This document shows, one piece after another, positions 6,600-13,081 of a DNA stretch of 13,207 bases. Within the stretch, counting starts at the first letter, position 1, and each line of letters begins with the position of its first letter. The stretch is from the NCBI GenBank assembly GCA_023229725.1, contig JALNYR010000069.1, positions 1 through 13,207 on the forward strand. Direction: 5' to 3'. This DNA comes from Dehalococcoidia bacterium. Lineage in GTDB: Bacteria; Chloroflexota; Dehalococcoidia; GIF9; AB-539-J10. The notes below the pieces were generated by a model that had not been told where the DNA came from, ran no database searches, and was given only the letters and a program-made list of their open reading frames with translations. A program made the position numbers and the translations under genes.

Positions 6600-7793
6600 C
6601 TACAGAATGGGTCCCGTGTAGTACATGATGAGGGGCTCGCGGTAGCGGGAGTTCATCTCCTGCCTCGCGGGCTTGCCTGAAGCGATAGCGACAATCTCCT
6701 CGAGCAGGCGCCGGCCGACCTGCTCAACAGTCTCCGTGCCTTCGATGATGGTCCCGGCGTAGACGTCGAAGTAGTCCCCCTGGCTGACATCCTGGGGGCT
6801 GCTGAACAGCTTCATCACCGGCACGGTGGCGATGCCGCCCACCGCGCACGTGTAGTTGTGGAACCTGGTGGGCAGTCCCGCTCCGTAGTTGAGGCTCATG
6901 ACCTGGGCGCCGCCGCCGGCAAAGCCCAGGAATATCTGCGGGGTGTTGGCCGCGCCGTCCATGAAGTACATGCCGTGACCCGAGGGGCGCTCTCCCCATT
7001 CGAGCGCTCCGGCAATCTGGCTCTTACCGCTCTTCGCGATGGCTCCGAGCGACTTCTCTTCAAGGGTGGTCATCCCTCCGAGGATGTTGCCCGGGTTCGG
7101 CTGTGACCCGCGGATGTCCTCGCCCGTGGCCTTGATACGTGCTTCCAGCCTGTCGGAGAACTCCACGATGCGTGCCGCGACCTTGTCGTTGACCGCCCGC
7201 CGGGCGAGGAGGTGCTCCGCTCCGATTATCTCGGTGGTCTCCGAGAAGATGAACGTACCTCCTGCCGCCACCAGTGCGTCTGCCGCCCAGCCCACGGCCG
7301 GGTTGCAGGCCATGATGGAGGCGGGCGTCGAACCCGTGCACTTCGAGGCGTACACGAGGTGGCTGAGGTCGAATGCTTCGCGTTGCAGCAGCGATGAGTC
7401 GGCACGCATCTGCCGGGCGACCCTGATGCCCTTCGCCACGGCGTTCTCGTACGTGCCCTCGCGTTCGATGGTGATGAGCTCCACCGGCTTGCCGGAGCGG
7501 GCGATGCCCTCGGCGATGGGCGCGGCCGGCGGGCCGTCACAGCCGATGCCTACGACGATGACGGCGGCCGTGTTGGGGTTGCAGCCCAGCCCCACGAGCG
7601 TCCGGTGTACCATCGCCTTGTCCGACGGTATGTTGACGCACGCGGCGTTGTGGGTCAGCGCCACGACGTTTCCCCCAACCTCGGTGGCGATGCGGTCCGC
7701 CAGTTCGTTGCCGCACTGCACCGCTGGTATGACCGCTACGTAGTTTCGCGCGCCGACGCTGCCGCCGGGTCGCGGGAATCCCATGAACTCCAT
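6600..7793 (-). CDS. UxaA-family dehydratase large subunit, tandem paralogue 1
   Basis: A 397-residue protein homologous to the C-terminal catalytic part of altronate dehydratase (UxaA), galactarate dehydratase (GarD) and the SuyB subunit of sulfolactate sulfo-lyase. These metal-dependent enzymes remove water or sulfite from 2-hydroxy-acids. Seen: GARNYVAVIP near 14, H48...C52, GIGCDG at 82-87, GAEHLL at 191-196 and GGMTTLEEKSLG at 239-250. The family motif KCGGSD..SG is rewritten as KCTGSTPASI (151-160), and the usual GA-x-FTTGRG stretch is replaced by GGAQVMSLNYGAG and a HNYTCAVGG segment. It is therefore a separate subfamily, with a different substrate likely. The N-terminal SAF domain is absent and may be supplied by the small protein at 12029-12346. 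ATG 7793 has GGAGGGAGG upstream. It lies 22 nt after its close paralogue and is the last gene before the operon hairpin. Confidence 0.85.
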   Translation of the reverse strand: MEFMGFPRPGGSVGARNYVAVIPAVQCGNELADRIATEVGGNVVALTHNAACVNIPSDKAMVHRTLVGLGCNPNTAAVIVVGIGCDGPPAAPIAEGIARSGKPVELITIEREGTYENAVAKGIRVARQMRADSSLLQREAFDLSHLVYASKCTGSTPASIMACNPAVGWAADALVAAGGTFIFSETTEIIGAEHLLARRAVNDKVAARIVEFSDRLEARIKATGEDIRGSQPNPGNILGGMTTLEEKSLGAIAKSGKSQIAGALEWGERPSGHGMYFMDGAANTPQIFLGFAGGGAQVMSLNYGAGLPTRFHNYTCAVGGIATVPVMKLFSSPQDVSQGDYFDVYAGTIIEGTETVEQVGRRLLEEIVAIASGKPARQEMNSRYREPLIMYYTGPIL

Positions 7794-7815
7794 CGTGTTC
7801 CTCCCTCCGATGCTG

Positions 7816-9009
7816 CTACAGCAGCGGCCCCGTGTAGTACATGACGAGCAGCTCACGGTAGCGTGAGCTCATCTCCTGCCTCGCGGGCTTCCCGGATGCC
7901 ACCGCCGCCAGCTCCGCCAGGATGCGCTGTCCCACGTCCGCCACCGTCTCCTTGCCTTCGATGATGGTGCCCGCGTAGACGTCGAAGTACTCCATCTGCT
8001 CGACGTCCTGCGGGCTGCTGAAAATCTTGAGGCAGGGGACGATGGGAAGGCCTCCGACGGCTACCGTGTAGTTGTGCAGTTTGGTCGGGAGGCCGGCGCC
8101 GTAGTTCAGGGTCATGACCTGCGCGCCGCCGGCGGCGAAGCCGAGAAATATCTGCGGTGTGTTGGCCGAGCCGTCCATGAAGTACAGGCCGTGGCCGGAC
8201 GGCCGCTCGCTCCACTCCAGCACGCCGTCTATCTTGCCGTGTCCGCTCTTGGCGATGGCGCCGAGCGACTTCTCCTCCAGCGTCGTCATGCCTCCGATGA
8301 TGTTGGCCGGCACGGGCTGTGAGCCACGTATGTCGATGCCGGTGGCCTTGATGCGGTCTTCCATGCGGTTGACGACCTCGAGGATGCGGCGCGAGACCTC
8401 GGGGGTCCTGCCCCTGCGCGCGAGCAGGTGCTCGGCGCCGATAGCCTCCGCCGTCTCGGAGAAGAGGAACGTGCCGCCGCTCTCCACGAGCTTCTCGGCT
8501 GCCCAGCCGACCGCCGGGTTGCACGCCATGATGGAGGCGGGAGTTGACCCGGTGCACTTGGAGCCGACGGTCAGGTAGCTGATGTCGAACCCCTCCCGCT
8601 TCAACCGCGCGGCATCGGACAGCATCCGCTTCGCGGCGTTGACACCCTTCGCCAGCGCGTTGTCGTAGCTGCCCTCTCGGTCGATGGTGACGAGCTCGAC
8701 CGGCTTCTTCGAGGAGGCAATGCCTTCCGCGACACGGTCGGCCGGGATGCCGTCGCACCCCACGCCCACCACGATGGCCCCGGACACATTGGGATTCCGG
8801 CCGAGGCCTATGAGCGTGCGCTCTATCATGTCCTTGTCGGGCTGGATGTTGACGCAGGCGCCGTTGTGGGGCAGTGCGACGACCCCGCCTCCAACCTCGG
8901 AGGCGATGCGGTCGGCCAGCTCGTTGTCACATTGCACGGCCGGTATCACGGCGACGTAGTTGCGCGCTCCCGCGCTCCCATCCGGTCGGGGAAATCCCAT
9001 GAACTCCAT
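7816..9009 (-). CDS. UxaA-family dehydratase large subunit, tandem paralogue 2
   Basis: Also 397 residues, and aligned by eye without gaps to the following gene at roughly 70% identity, so the two arose by tandem duplication. It shares the altered motif KCTGSTPASI (151-160), GGMTTLEEKSLG (239-250), the HNYT...GG segment and the C-terminal MYYTGP ending. Differences cluster at about residues 54-65, 125-150 and 198-215, and the H48 region reads PHNGAC here versus THNAAC in the twin. The lack of gaps and the intact frame suggest both copies are functional, perhaps as partners in one complex or for related substrates. AAGGAGG precedes the ATG at 9009. The 69-nt gap before it carries a 14-bp sequence repeated elsewhere in the operon. 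Confidence 0.85.
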   Translation of the reverse strand: MEFMGFPRPDGSAGARNYVAVIPAVQCDNELADRIASEVGGGVVALPHNGACVNIQPDKDMIERTLIGLGRNPNVSGAIVVGVGCDGIPADRVAEGIASSKKPVELVTIDREGSYDNALAKGVNAAKRMLSDAARLKREGFDISYLTVGSKCTGSTPASIMACNPAVGWAAEKLVESGGTFLFSETAEAIGAEHLLARRGRTPEVSRRILEVVNRMEDRIKATGIDIRGSQPVPANIIGGMTTLEEKSLGAIAKSGHGKIDGVLEWSERPSGHGLYFMDGSANTPQIFLGFAAGGAQVMTLNYGAGLPTKLHNYTVAVGGLPIVPCLKIFSSPQDVEQMEYFDVYAGTIIEGKETVADVGQRILAELAAVASGKPARQEMSSRYRELLVMYYTGPLL

Positions 9010-9033
9010 CTCTCTCCTCCTTCTTCCGGCTGC

Positions 9034-9047
9034 CGCGAACGGATTCC
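9034..9047 (-). repeat. Copy A of a 14-bp intergenic repeat
   Basis: CGCGAACGGATTCC on the plus strand, identical to 12427-12440, in the short gap before UxaA paralogue 2. CTGC precedes it in both copies and CGG follows in both (one or two bases shifted). A small CCTC/GAGG hairpin (9046-9057) starts at its last two bases. Confidence 0.4.
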
Positions 9048-9078
9048 TCGGGTGAGGCGTTCTTGTGGCCTCGCGCTG

Positions 9079-9846
9079 CTACATGTACCAGCCGTTCACG
9101 GTCCAGCCTGCGTCGACGGGCAGATTCACGCCGGTGATGTTCCTTGCCTCCTCCGACGCGAGGAACAGCGTGGCGAAGGCGATGTCCTCAGGCGTGCTCA
9201 TCCTCCCGAGCGGCGTGCGGTGCAGCACCGCCTCCTCCTTCACCTTGCCTTGCTTCACGAAGTTCTTGACCAGGTCGGTCAGCACGTAGCCGGGGGCCAC
9301 CGCATTCACATTGATGTTGTACTTCGCCAGCTCGACGGCCAGCACCATCGTGAGATTGATGACCGCGGCCTTCGAGGTCGCGTAGGCGGTTCGGTATATC
9401 TGCCCCGTCAGGCCGGCAATCGACGAGATGTTCACTATCTTCCCGGCCTTCTGCTCGATCATCCACTTTGCCGCGGCCTTCGAGCACACGTAAGTGCCAC
9501 GGAGGTTGGTCGCCATCACGCGGTCCCAGTCGGCAGTCGACTGTTCGAGCAGTGGCATGATGGGCTGGCTGATGCCGGCGTTGTTCACGAGCACGTCGAG
9601 CCCACCCAGGTCTCTGACGACACGGTCGACCATCGACTTGACCTGCTCCTCGTCGGTGACGCTCGCCTCGATGGCGATTGCCTTGACCTTGAACTCACGC
9701 GCCTGCGCCGCCGTCTCCTCAGCCGTGGCCATGTGCGCGGCGTTGACCGCTACCGAGGCGCCTTCGCGTGCGAACGCGAGCGCAATCGCCTGACCGATGC
9801 CGCGGCCGCCTCCCGTTACGAGCACCTTCTTGCCTGCAAACCGCAT
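9079..9846 (-). CDS. Short-chain dehydrogenase/reductase (classical SDR)
   Basis: A 255-residue classical SDR with TGGGRGIG at 11-18, NNAG at 88-91, catalytic N114, S142, Y155 and K159 (YATSK), and the usual VNAVAPGYVLTD after strand 6. The sequence resembles gluconate 5-dehydrogenase or 3-oxoacyl-reductase type proteins, but this fold does not reveal its substrate. After strand beta-2 the sequence is VNAAH, without an acidic residue, so cofactor preference is open. ATG 9846 follows AAGGAGG; the longer open frame overlaps the preceding epimerase-like gene and is not used. Placed between the epimerase-like gene (17 nt upstream) and the two UxaA paralogues, it probably oxidises or reduces an intermediate of the same pathway. 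Confidence 0.92.
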   Translation of the reverse strand: MRFAGKKVLVTGGGRGIGQAIALAFAREGASVAVNAAHMATAEETAAQAREFKVKAIAIEASVTDEEQVKSMVDRVVRDLGGLDVLVNNAGISQPIMPLLEQSTADWDRVMATNLRGTYVCSKAAAKWMIEQKAGKIVNISSIAGLTGQIYRTAYATSKAAVINLTMVLAVELAKYNINVNAVAPGYVLTDLVKNFVKQGKVKEEAVLHRTPLGRMSTPEDIAFATLFLASEEARNITGVNLPVDAGWTVNGWYM

Positions 9847-9863
9847 GATGCCTCCTTCCCTCA

Positions 9864-10823
9864 CTACGTGAGTCCCTGCCGCACGGTCTCGACGAGGTCT
9901 CGCACCGCCTCGTCGAGCGTGTACGAAGCCTGCCAGCCCCAATCGCGGCAGGCGAGACGGTCGTCCATCCTTCTCTGGATATTGCCGTATTGCGTGTCCA
10001 TGACGCGCTGGTAGTCGGCGTCAAACTCGTAGCTGATGCGGGCACCGGGCACATGCCTCCGCACCGCGTCAACTATCTCTTCCGTCGAGGCCGAGAAGCC
10101 GTCCAGGTTGTAGCAGCGGGTCGTGAGTGAGGAGTCGGCCGCATCGCCAAGCCTGATGAGGCTCAGCGCGGCATCTTTGACGTAGATGAAGCGAAGGCGC
10201 AGGTCCCTGCTGACCTTCAGCACGTACGGATTACCCTTCGCGCACTCTTCGATGACAAGCGACGTGTAGGCGCTCCAGCCGGAACCCGCGACCCGGCCGG
10301 GGCCCAGGATGGAGAGGAACCTGGCGGCGCGGAAGTCGACGTTGTAGCGCCGGTGGTAGTACTCACCGAGGCGCTCGCTGCACACCTTGGTGACGCCGTA
10401 CATGGTGACCGGCATCTGCGCGTAGTTGTTCGGGCAGTCCTCCGGCAGGCCGGGCGGGAAGGTCGCCGTCGTGCTCGAGTAGACGACGGTGCCGACGTTG
10501 AACAGCCGTGCGGCTTCGAGCACGTTCACGGTGCCGCCGACGTTCACCGCATAGGCCGTGGCGTGCGCCTGCTCGCTCGCGGGCGGCATGAGGGCTCCGA
10601 TGTGGTAGATGGTGTCCGGGCGCGTGGTCCGTACGCCGTCCGTCACTTCGGCCCAGTTGGACAGGTCCGCCCGCACAACGGAGACGCGGTCCCGGATGTC
10701 CGCCGGCAGCCGAGACGCCGGTGCGACATCCATTATGGAGACCGTGTCCCCTCGCGCCAGCAACAGCCGCGAGAGCTGGCGGCCGACCATGCCCGCCCCT
10801 CCCGTGATGAGGCAGTTCGCCAT
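9864..10823 (-). CDS. NAD-dependent epimerase/dehydratase family protein (extended SDR)
   Basis: A 319-residue extended SDR. The NAD-binding GGAGMVG lies at 8-14, an acidic D32 ends strand beta-2 (favouring NAD), a Ser/Thr patch sits at 116-119 and the catalytic Y142-x3-K146 reads YGVTK. The stretch from TATFPPGLPEDCP through YHRRYNVDFRAARFLSILGPG and the later FIYVKDAA is reminiscent of UDP-glucose 4-epimerase-like L-threonine 3-dehydrogenases. Uronate dehydrogenase is another extended SDR that would suit a sugar-acid cluster, but it is usually shorter (about 265). The reaction is therefore open: dehydrogenation or epimerisation of a hydroxy-acid or sugar. The ATG lies 4 nt after the stop of the preceding UxaA gene, whose last codons carry GGGAAG as a modest ribosome site, so translational coupling is likely. 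Confidence 0.87.
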   Translation of the reverse strand: MANCLITGGAGMVGRQLSRLLLARGDTVSIMDVAPASRLPADIRDRVSVVRADLSNWAEVTDGVRTTRPDTIYHIGALMPPASEQAHATAYAVNVGGTVNVLEAARLFNVGTVVYSSTTATFPPGLPEDCPNNYAQMPVTMYGVTKVCSERLGEYYHRRYNVDFRAARFLSILGPGRVAGSGWSAYTSLVIEECAKGNPYVLKVSRDLRLRFIYVKDAALSLIRLGDAADSSLTTRCYNLDGFSASTEEIVDAVRRHVPGARISYEFDADYQRVMDTQYGNIQRRMDDRLACRDWGWQASYTLDEAVRDLVETVRQGLT

Positions 10824-10827
10824 GGAA

Positions 10828-12006
10828 CTACTTCCCTTTGAGTCCGAGCAAGGCCTCCAGCCGCGGGTCTTGCCTCCAGATGTTGAAGTTGTAGAACCCC
10901 AGCGCTTCGCCCTTCGTGACTTTGCCCGAAGCTACTGCGAGCACTTCGTCCAAGATGCGCTGGCCGACCGACTCGATGGACTCGGTGCCGTCCATGACGG
11001 TGGAGGCGTTCACGTCCATGTCTTCGGACATGCGCGCCCACGTCTCCGGGTGGCCTGTCACCTTCACGAGCGGGCAGATGGCGTGGCCGAAGCTGCCGCC
11101 CCTGCCCGTGGCAAAGACGATGATGTTGGCGCCCGCTGCCGCCTGGTAGGTCATGGCCTGCAGCTCTATGTGGATGCCCTCCTGCAGGTAGAATCCCGGA
11201 GCATCGGGCACCTGTTCGAGGATGTCGGGACGGACCTTGAGCACGCCGGACACCGGCCGGTGGCCGCTCTTGTGGACCGCGCCCAGCGACTTCTCTTCAA
11301 GCGTGGTGAGTCCGCCCAGCACGTTGCCGCCGCACATGAAGTCCACGCTTGCCCCGGGCACCGTCCACCGCTTCTCCTCGTCGCCGACCCAGTTGAGGAT
11401 GTCTCGTCTCACGCTCTCGTTGACGGCTCTCTTCGCCAGCTCTTCCTCGGCCCCGATGGCCTCGATGGGTTCTATCATGAGCACCCTCGCGCCGGCATCG
11501 ACCATTCTATCTGACATAACGCCTATGGACGGGTTGGCTGCTATACCGCTCGTCGTGTCGGAGCCGCCGCACTTGACGCCGACCACCAGCTTGCCGATGT
11601 CGACAGTCGTTCGCCGCTCCCGGGCGGCATCGCGGGCCATGGCCTCGACTGCCGCGCGACCGCGCGCAATCGCGGCGCGGGTGTTGCCTATCTCCTGGAT
11701 GTTGATGATGGTGACCGGCTTGCCGGTCCTGGCTATCTGCTCGGCCATCGGCTCAGGCCGCTGTCCCTCGCATCCCATGACGACGAGCACCACGCCGTGG
11801 ATGTTCGGATTGATGCATACGCCGACAATCGTGGGAACGACCTCTATGGCGATGCACCCGTGGTAGTGTGTCACGGCGACTGCGCCCGGGATGCCCTCGG
11901 CCATCTGCCGTGCCGCCGGCTCTCCACAGTCGCACACCGCCAGCACGAGCACTGTGTTGCGGACGCCCGCGCGCCCGTCTCTTCTCACGTATCCCTGGAA
12001 TTGCAC
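10828..12006 (-). CDS. UxaA/GarD/SuyB-family dehydratase large subunit (canonical motifs)
   Basis: A 392-residue protein with the standard signatures of the catalytic part of altronate/galactarate dehydratase and sulfolactate sulfo-lyase SuyB. These are GYVRRDGRAGVRN at 5-17, H47...C51 (HYHGC), GCEG at 79-82, KCGGSDTTSG at 145-154, ANPSIG near 157-162, GAEEELAKRA near 185, GGLTTLEEKSLG at 231-242, AAGANIIVFATGRG at 290-303 and DMD at 329-331. It would dehydrate, or eliminate from, a 2,3-dihydroxy-acid-like substrate using a bound metal. The start is GTG 12006, with AAGGAG seven bases upstream; the family-typical opening QFQGYVRRDGR follows at once. The SAF-domain small subunit lies directly upstream (22 nt), the arrangement of SuyA-SuyB. 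It is clearly more distant from the tandem paralogues at 6600-9009 than those are from each other. Substrate cannot be told from sequence. Confidence 0.88.
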   Translation of the reverse strand: MQFQGYVRRDGRAGVRNTVLVLAVCDCGEPAARQMAEGIPGAVAVTHYHGCIAIEVVPTIVGVCINPNIHGVVLVVMGCEGQRPEPMAEQIARTGKPVTIINIQEIGNTRAAIARGRAAVEAMARDAARERRTTVDIGKLVVGVKCGGSDTTSGIAANPSIGVMSDRMVDAGARVLMIEPIEAIGAEEELAKRAVNESVRRDILNWVGDEEKRWTVPGASVDFMCGGNVLGGLTTLEEKSLGAVHKSGHRPVSGVLKVRPDILEQVPDAPGFYLQEGIHIELQAMTYQAAAGANIIVFATGRGGSFGHAICPLVKVTGHPETWARMSEDMDVNASTVMDGTESIESVGQRILDEVLAVASGKVTKGEALGFYNFNIWRQDPRLEALLGLKGK

Positions 12007-12028
12007 GTTGTTCTCCTTCGCCGGTGTG

Positions 12029-12346
12029 TTAGCCCGCCTGCTTGTGGCCGAGCATGTTCTTGGTCAGCGGCATGCGGTCACTCTCCACGTTGTGGATGTG
12101 AACGTAGTCGCCGGTGTGGATAGGGACCGATGCACTGCCTATCTTGGCCCCGTACTTGATGATGTTCTGGCCGGCCGCGATGTCGGCCAGAGCAATCTTG
12201 TGGCCGAGAGGCAGGGAATCGTTCGCCCGGAGGTGTTGCACTACCGCACGGGTCGTGGACAGCACCTCAACCTCGTCTCCTGCACGCACTTCGGTGAGCG
12301 CGGTCGCGACGTTGTCGCGCGGGTCCATGGTGATTGCCTTCTTCAT
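12029..12346 (-). CDS. SAF-domain small subunit of UxaA-family dehydratase (SuyA/UxaA N-terminal type)
   Basis: A 105-residue protein matching the N-terminal SAF domain of UxaA and GarD and the SuyA subunit. It has DNVATAL at 11-17, LPLGHKIAL at 45-53, KYGAKIG at 64-70 and GDYVHIHN at 79-86. In fused family members this domain caps the active site; here it is a stand-alone subunit, expected to assemble with a large subunit. Start ATG 12346 follows GAGGAGG; the longer upstream frame is not family-like. Three complete large subunits lie downstream in the same direction and a fourth is cut by the window edge, yet this is the only small subunit seen. Its gene follows a 164-nt gap with hairpins and a palindrome, which may mark a promoter. 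Confidence 0.88.
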   Translation of the reverse strand: MKKAITMDPRDNVATALTEVRAGDEVEVLSTTRAVVQHLRANDSLPLGHKIALADIAAGQNIIKYGAKIGSASVPIHTGDYVHIHNVESDRMPLTKNMLGHKQAG

Positions 12347-12370
12347 CCCGTAGTCCTCCTCGATGATGAT

Positions 12371-12395
12371 GCGTGCCGCAAATTGTGTCGCACGC
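12371..12395 (-). promoter_or_regulatory. Candidate operator palindrome before the SAF subunit gene
   Basis: GCGTGC (12371-12376) and GCACGC (12390-12395) are perfect 6-bp arms. Three of the remaining six inner pairs also match, giving 9 of 12 across 25 bp with an AT-rich centre. On the minus strand CACAAT within it could serve as a weak -10 box, but no good -35 is visible. A repressor site is plausible; the regulator is not in the window. Confidence 0.3.
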
Positions 12396-12426
12396 CGATG
12401 GCCGTCGCAGCCCCGGCGTTCTGCAT

Positions 12427-12440
12427 CGCGAACGGATTCC
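12427..12440 (-). repeat. Copy B of a 14-bp intergenic repeat
   Basis: CGCGAACGGATTCC on the plus strand, identical to 9034-9047, in the gap before the SAF-domain gene. As in copy A, a hairpin (here 12439-12469) begins at its last two bases, so on the transcribed strand both copies are arranged as hairpin then repeat. Confidence 0.4.
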
Positions 12441-12469
12441 CGGAGGAAGAGGCAGCCCCTTTCTCCGGG
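12439..12469 (-). terminator. Hairpin in the gap between redox-protein and SAF genes
   Basis: CCCGGAG (12439-12445) pairs perfectly with CTCCGGG (12463-12469). Inside, AAG/CTT and GG/CC continue the stem to a 3-nt loop, with two imperfect pairs. It could terminate or attenuate minus-strand transcription leaving the C_GCAxxG_C_C gene. No T-tract follows, so its role is uncertain. Confidence 0.45.
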
Positions 12470-12483
12470 CAAACCCGTTCTGA

Positions 12484-12509
12484 CCGGACCGGATTGTGGG
12501 TGGGTCCGG
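12484..12509 (-). terminator. Hairpin just after the redox-protein stop codon
   Basis: CCGGACC (12484-12490) and GGTCCGG (12503-12509) form a perfect 7-bp stem around a 12-nt loop, two bases past the stop codon at 12512. With the second hairpin just downstream it may end or reduce transcription at this gap. No T-tract is present. Confidence 0.4.
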
Positions 12510-12511
12510 CT

Positions 12512-13054
12512 CTACTTCGTGATGGCCTTGAGTTGCGCCTCCGAGATGAGCCCCTCGTCGAACGCTATCTCCGCGGTCCAGCGCGCCGCATTGCCGCAGA
12601 CCTCAGGACACACGGTGCTGTGGCCGCCGGCCTCGTCGAACTTCCTCATCTCGTCGGGGTCGGGCATGAAGAAGGGGCGACCGAACAGCCTGGAATGCAG
12701 CTCGCGGCACACGACGGTACCGTACCTGGCGATGAACCTGTCGTGCAACTTCCGTGCCGTGGCGAAGCTGACGAAACGGAGCCGGTCGGGGTCGGCGAAG
12801 TTGCCTCGCTCGCGACCGCGCAGACCGCTCAGGAAGGCGATGCCGCCGGAATAGGCGCCGCAGCCAGCGTCGCCCATCAGCGCACTGCCGCCCGCGAAGC
12901 CGCTCAGCGCCTTGAACACGGCGTCATCGGGCATGTGGAACGCGTCCTGCAGCGCCGCGAGGACGCACTGCGGGCAACCGCGGTAGGTCTGCTCGTAGTG
13001 GTATGCCAGGTCGTAGGCTTTCTGCAGGACTTGCTCTTTCGCCTTCTCGTCCAT
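12512..13054 (-). CDS. C_GCAxxG_C_C family redox-active protein
   Basis: A 180-residue protein of the small C_GCAxxG_C_C family (PF09719-type), putative redox or metal proteins of unknown reaction. Its cysteines are C27 and C30 (YRGCPQC), C65 in GDAGCGAYSGG (the GCAxxG signature, here GCGAYSG), C116 in VVCREL, and C149 and C153 (CPEVC) near the C-terminus. No signal peptide or membrane segment is seen, so a cytoplasmic location is likely. ATG 13054 is preceded by GAGGAG; a GTG four codons upstream is less likely. It lies 27 nt after the truncated UxaA gene and upstream of the SAF subunit, so it may serve the dehydratases, for instance in metal or redox maintenance. That link is inference only. 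Confidence 0.8.
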   Translation of the reverse strand: MDEKAKEQVLQKAYDLAYHYEQTYRGCPQCVLAALQDAFHMPDDAVFKALSGFAGGSALMGDAGCGAYSGGIAFLSGLRGRERGNFADPDRLRFVSFATARKLHDRFIARYGTVVCRELHSRLFGRPFFMPDPDEMRKFDEAGGHSTVCPEVCGNAARWTAEIAFDEGLISEAQLKAITK

Positions 13055-13081
13055 GGTTCTCCTCACCGTTCGCTCATGGGC

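Noticed and set aside
10609..11514. Plus-strand open frame of 301 codons opposite the epimerase and UxaA genes
   Set aside because: It overlaps two well-supported genes antisense and shows no domain resemblance.
10828..12346. Firm call as sulfolactate sulfo-lyase SuyAB or galactarate dehydratase
   Set aside because: The small-large subunit order fits SuyAB, but altronate and galactarate enzymes share the same motifs and no sulfite-handling or aldarate-specific gene is in view.
13066..13073. CCGTTCGC before the redox-protein gene as a third copy of the intergenic repeat
   Set aside because: Only 8 bp match, in the opposite orientation, and the same 8-mer also occurs within the phosphotriesterase-like coding sequence, so it is expected by chance.
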